From the NCBI GenBank assembly GCA_023417265.1, contig JAEZFY010000082.1, forward strand, positions 1-5,468: a stretch of 5,468 nucleotides of DNA, in the 5' to 3' direction. The notes under the pieces are model-generated. The model was not told where the DNA came from, made no database searches, and saw only the letters and a list, made by a program, of their open reading frames with translations. How positions within the stretch are numbered: position 1 is the stretch's first letter; the number at the start of each line of letters is the position of its first letter. Shown here piece after piece: positions 4,682-5,468 of this stretch. A program made the translations under genes and the position numbers. The DNA is from Actinomycetes bacterium (lineage in GTDB: Bacteria > Actinomycetota > Acidimicrobiia > Acidimicrobiales > Ilumatobacteraceae).

Positions 4682-5468
4682 ATGAGCGCGCGCGCATCGG
4701 CCGCGCCGGGCCTGCGGGTCGTACCACCCGCCCGGAACGGCCCGTTCCCGCCGACCCTGCCCGACAGCATCGCTCTGGTCGGACGCGACGGCGACGTCGA
4801 ACGGGTACGTGCCGCGATCGACGCAGAAACGCGGCTCGTGTCGATCGTCGGTCCTGGTGGCGTTGGCAAGACCCGGCTGGCCGCCGAAGTCGGCCACCAG
4901 GTCTGGTCGGGGGCGGGCGGTTCGGTGCTGTTCGTTTCGCTGACGTTCGTGACGGAGGCCGACCGCGTGCCCGAGGCGATCGCCGCGGCGGCCGGCTGGG
5001 AGCTCGCCGACGGCGCCCCGGCGGTCAGCCAGCTCGCCCGCCGGCTCGACGGGGCGGCAACGCTGATCGTGCTCGACAACTGCGAGCAGATCGATGCCCT
5101 CGGCGAACTCGTCGCCGAGCTCGTCGACGCCTGGCCGACGACGTCCCTGCTAGCGACGTCGCGCCGGACGCTCGGCCTCGCGCGTGAGCAGGTCGTGGCG
5201 CTCGAACCATTGCCGTTACCGCGGCCCGACGACCCGTGGCGCGAGATCGCCGCCAACCCGGCGGTCACCGCTCTCGTCGGCATGGTCGCCCGGCGCACTC
5301 CCAACTACACGGTCACTCGCCAGAACGCGTCGGCGCTGGCTGAGCTGTGCGTGCGCCTCGACGGACTGCCCCTGGCGATCGAGTTGGCGGCCGCCCGGTT
5401 GCACCTGTTCAGCCCAACCGAACTGCTGGACGTGCTCGATCGGCGCTTCGACGTGCTCCACGTCGAAG
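4682..5468 (+). CDS. STAND-type P-loop ATPase / AfsR-LuxR-like regulator (N-terminal part, cut by window edge)
   Basis: The reading frame is open from ATG 4682 to the window end (262 complete codons), so only the N-terminal part is visible. After a loose Pro/Ala/Arg-rich tail (1-28) comes the VGRDGDVERV entry motif (33-42). Then follow Walker A GPGGVGKTR (57-65), Walker B TLIVLDNCEQ (127-136), a sensor-like LLATSRR (156-162) and the GxP-type motif LDGLPLAIELAAARL (226-240). This order is that of NB-ARC/STAND ATPases as found in AfsR/SARP, LuxR-type (LAL) and cyclase-linked regulators of actinobacteria, which act as ATP-driven signalling switches. The missing C-terminus would normally hold sensor repeats (TPR) and often an output domain. 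No DNA-binding or cyclase domain precedes the ATPase, so a LuxR-type HTH, if any, must lie downstream. Residue 179 is encoded by TTA, unlike all other genes here. The ATPase fold is clear; the output is unknown. Confidence 0.85.
   Translation, partial: MSARASAAPGLRVVPPARNGPFPPTLPDSIALVGRDGDVERVRAAIDAETRLVSIVGPGGVGKTRLAAEVGHQVWSGAGGSVLFVSLTFVTEADRVPEAIAAAAGWELADGAPAVSQLARRLDGAATLIVLDNCEQIDALGELVAELVDAWPTTSLLATSRRTLGLAREQVVALEPLPLPRPDDPWREIAANPAVTALVGMVARRTPNYTVTRQNASALAELCVRLDGLPLAIELAAARLHLFSPTELLDVLDRRFDVLHVE

Noticed and set aside
4585..5187. 200-codon frame on the + strand starting before the STAND gene
   Set aside because: It is out of frame with the clear P-loop ATPase and is Arg/Gly-rich shadow sequence without motifs.
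1..5468. CRISPR arrays, direct repeats, insertion sequences, riboswitches
   Set aside because: No regularly spaced repeats, transposase-like frames, terminal inverted repeats or recognisable riboswitch cores were found on reading both strands.

Overview
The window is high-GC throughout, with GTG starts, G/C-ending codons, TANNNT-type promoter elements and a tRNA gene that encodes its own CCA. This fits an actinobacterium. The gene families and their actinobacterial sequence flavour are compatible with the Acidimicrobiia (Ilumatobacter-like), but that finer placement is an inference made without any search.

Left part (62-4123): four tightly packed + strand genes form a peptide/oligopeptide (Dpp/Opp/nickel-family) ABC importer. 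In order they are the inner-membrane permeases DppB-like and DppC-like, then the ATPases DppD-like and DppF-like. Gaps are 4, 6 and -4 bases, so this is one operon with translational coupling. The substrate-binding protein is not in the window. It may lie upstream, but nothing in bases 1-61 shows a gene end. Both ATPases keep every nucleotide-binding motif and the C-terminal four-cysteine set that binds a [4Fe-4S] cluster in this family.

Middle part (4124-4560): 31 bases after the importer comes secG, the small two-helix subunit of the SecYEG translocon. A -10-like TAGGCT sits 8 bases before its GTG, so the mRNA may be leaderless. Next is tRNA-Leu(GAG) with a long variable arm, followed two bases later by a strong hairpin terminator with a GAAA tetraloop and a T-run. 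I see no terminator before this one, so importer, secG and tRNA could share readthrough transcription as well as having internal promoters.

Right part (4561-5468): a roughly 120-base promoter region holds a 12-base inverted repeat and a TANNNT element. It is followed by the N-terminal 262 residues of a STAND-type (NB-ARC/AfsR/LuxR-like) P-loop ATPase, cut off by the window edge. This is the only gene whose role is really open. It also carries the only in-frame TTA leucine codon in the window.

Overall this is mostly an ordinary chromosomal region. I found no mobile element, CRISPR array, integration site or clearly new system. The points worth a second look are small: promoter architecture, the secG neighbourhood, and the truncated STAND protein with its candidate operator.
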